Below, piece after piece: positions 63,873-64,000 of a stretch of DNA of 64,000 nt (position 1 is its first letter; each line of letters begins with the position of its first letter). Position numbers and translations under genes: made by a program. Where the stretch lies: positions 4,898,001 through 4,962,000 of the forward strand of contig CAVNZM010000009.1 of NCBI GenBank assembly GCA_963693365.1. The letters run 5' to 3'. The notes below the pieces were generated by a model. It made no database searches. It was not told the DNA's origin and saw nothing but the letters and a program-made list of their open reading frames with translations. This DNA comes from Amoebidium appalachense (taxonomy: Eukaryota > Ichthyosporea).

Positions 63873-63909
63873 GGCCCGGATGGGTGGCAGATATGGACTG
63901 GACCCGGGT
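63732..63909. other. GC-rich spacer
   Basis: Short G- and C-rich tandem words (CAGCCACCC, GGGGGGCTGGG) between the plus-strand nuclease and a minus-strand reading frame. It resembles the spacer before the nuclease. Confidence 0.5.
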
Positions 63910-64000
63910 TTATTGACGTGCCGCGGCGGCCCAGGCAGCAAACGCCGTGCGGCCATCCGCAAGCGCCCGCGCGACCTTCCCGGGGTCGACGTCCATGGGC
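63910..64000 (-). CDS. Partial minus-strand ORF at the window edge
   Basis: From the right edge on the minus strand the frame reads ...MDVDPGKVARALADGRTAF then AAWAAAARQ and stops at TAA (63912-63910). Third positions are nearly all G or C and the composition is Ala/Arg-rich, unlike every other gene in the window. It is probably the C-terminus of a longer gene continuing to the right; the ATG at 63996 may be internal. It is arranged tail-to-tail with the nuclease ORF, with a 178-base spacer. Identity unknown. Confidence 0.4.
   Translation of the reverse strand, partial: PMDVDPGKVARALADGRTAFAAWAAAARQ

Overview
This window is nuclear DNA from a eukaryote with intron-containing housekeeping genes. 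It has GT-AG introns, TATA and CCAAT promoter motifs, AATAAA signals, and a probably mitochondrial 12S rRNA methyltransferase. Genes are sparse. Between and inside them lie very many simple repeats: C/G homopolymers up to about 60-70 bp, (CA/GT)n, (GA/CT)n, (AAT)n and minisatellites. I cannot place the species. Pyruvate kinase and transketolase look like the opisthokont/oomycete type, so a protist (possibly a holozoan such as an ichthyosporean) is a low-confidence guess.

Layout: pyruvate kinase (minus, 7115-2059, one 3.4 kb intron); a small membrane-anchored coiled-coil protein (plus, 9885-10301); a gene easily missed, an RsmH/MraW/METTL15-type rRNA m4C methyltransferase on the minus strand in about 11 short exons from 20112 to 10871; a poorly resolved zone at 20.2-25.6 kb with a few exon-like pieces; a secreted cysteine-rich protein (minus, 26142-25609); a diverged segmental duplication (about 27.3-30.07 plus 33.85-34.33 kb against 40.86-44.76 kb) whose first copy is interrupted by a 3.8 kb segment with its own TATA-driven candidate gene near 31 kb; an F-box/leucine-rich-repeat protein (plus, 35461-37136); transketolase (plus, 48219-52299, four exons); a second small secreted cysteine-rich protein (plus, 58206-58631); and, at the right edge, a compositionally distinct GC-rich island from about 62.69 kb with tandem GGCC micro-hairpins, inverted G/C-rich repeats and an intronless RecB-like nuclease ORF of the kind found in large DNA viruses and their integrated copies.

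Pyruvate kinase (glycolysis) and transketolase (pentose phosphate pathway) are ordinary carbon-metabolism genes, and the methyltransferase probably serves mitochondrial ribosome assembly. They are neighbours with no sign of operon-like organisation. The more unusual observations are structural: long homopolymers in introns are mostly C on the sense strand of each gene, C-runs and A-runs are joined with one polarity, a short stem-loop is flipped between two otherwise nearly identical repeat copies, and the right-edge island may be the start of an inserted element.
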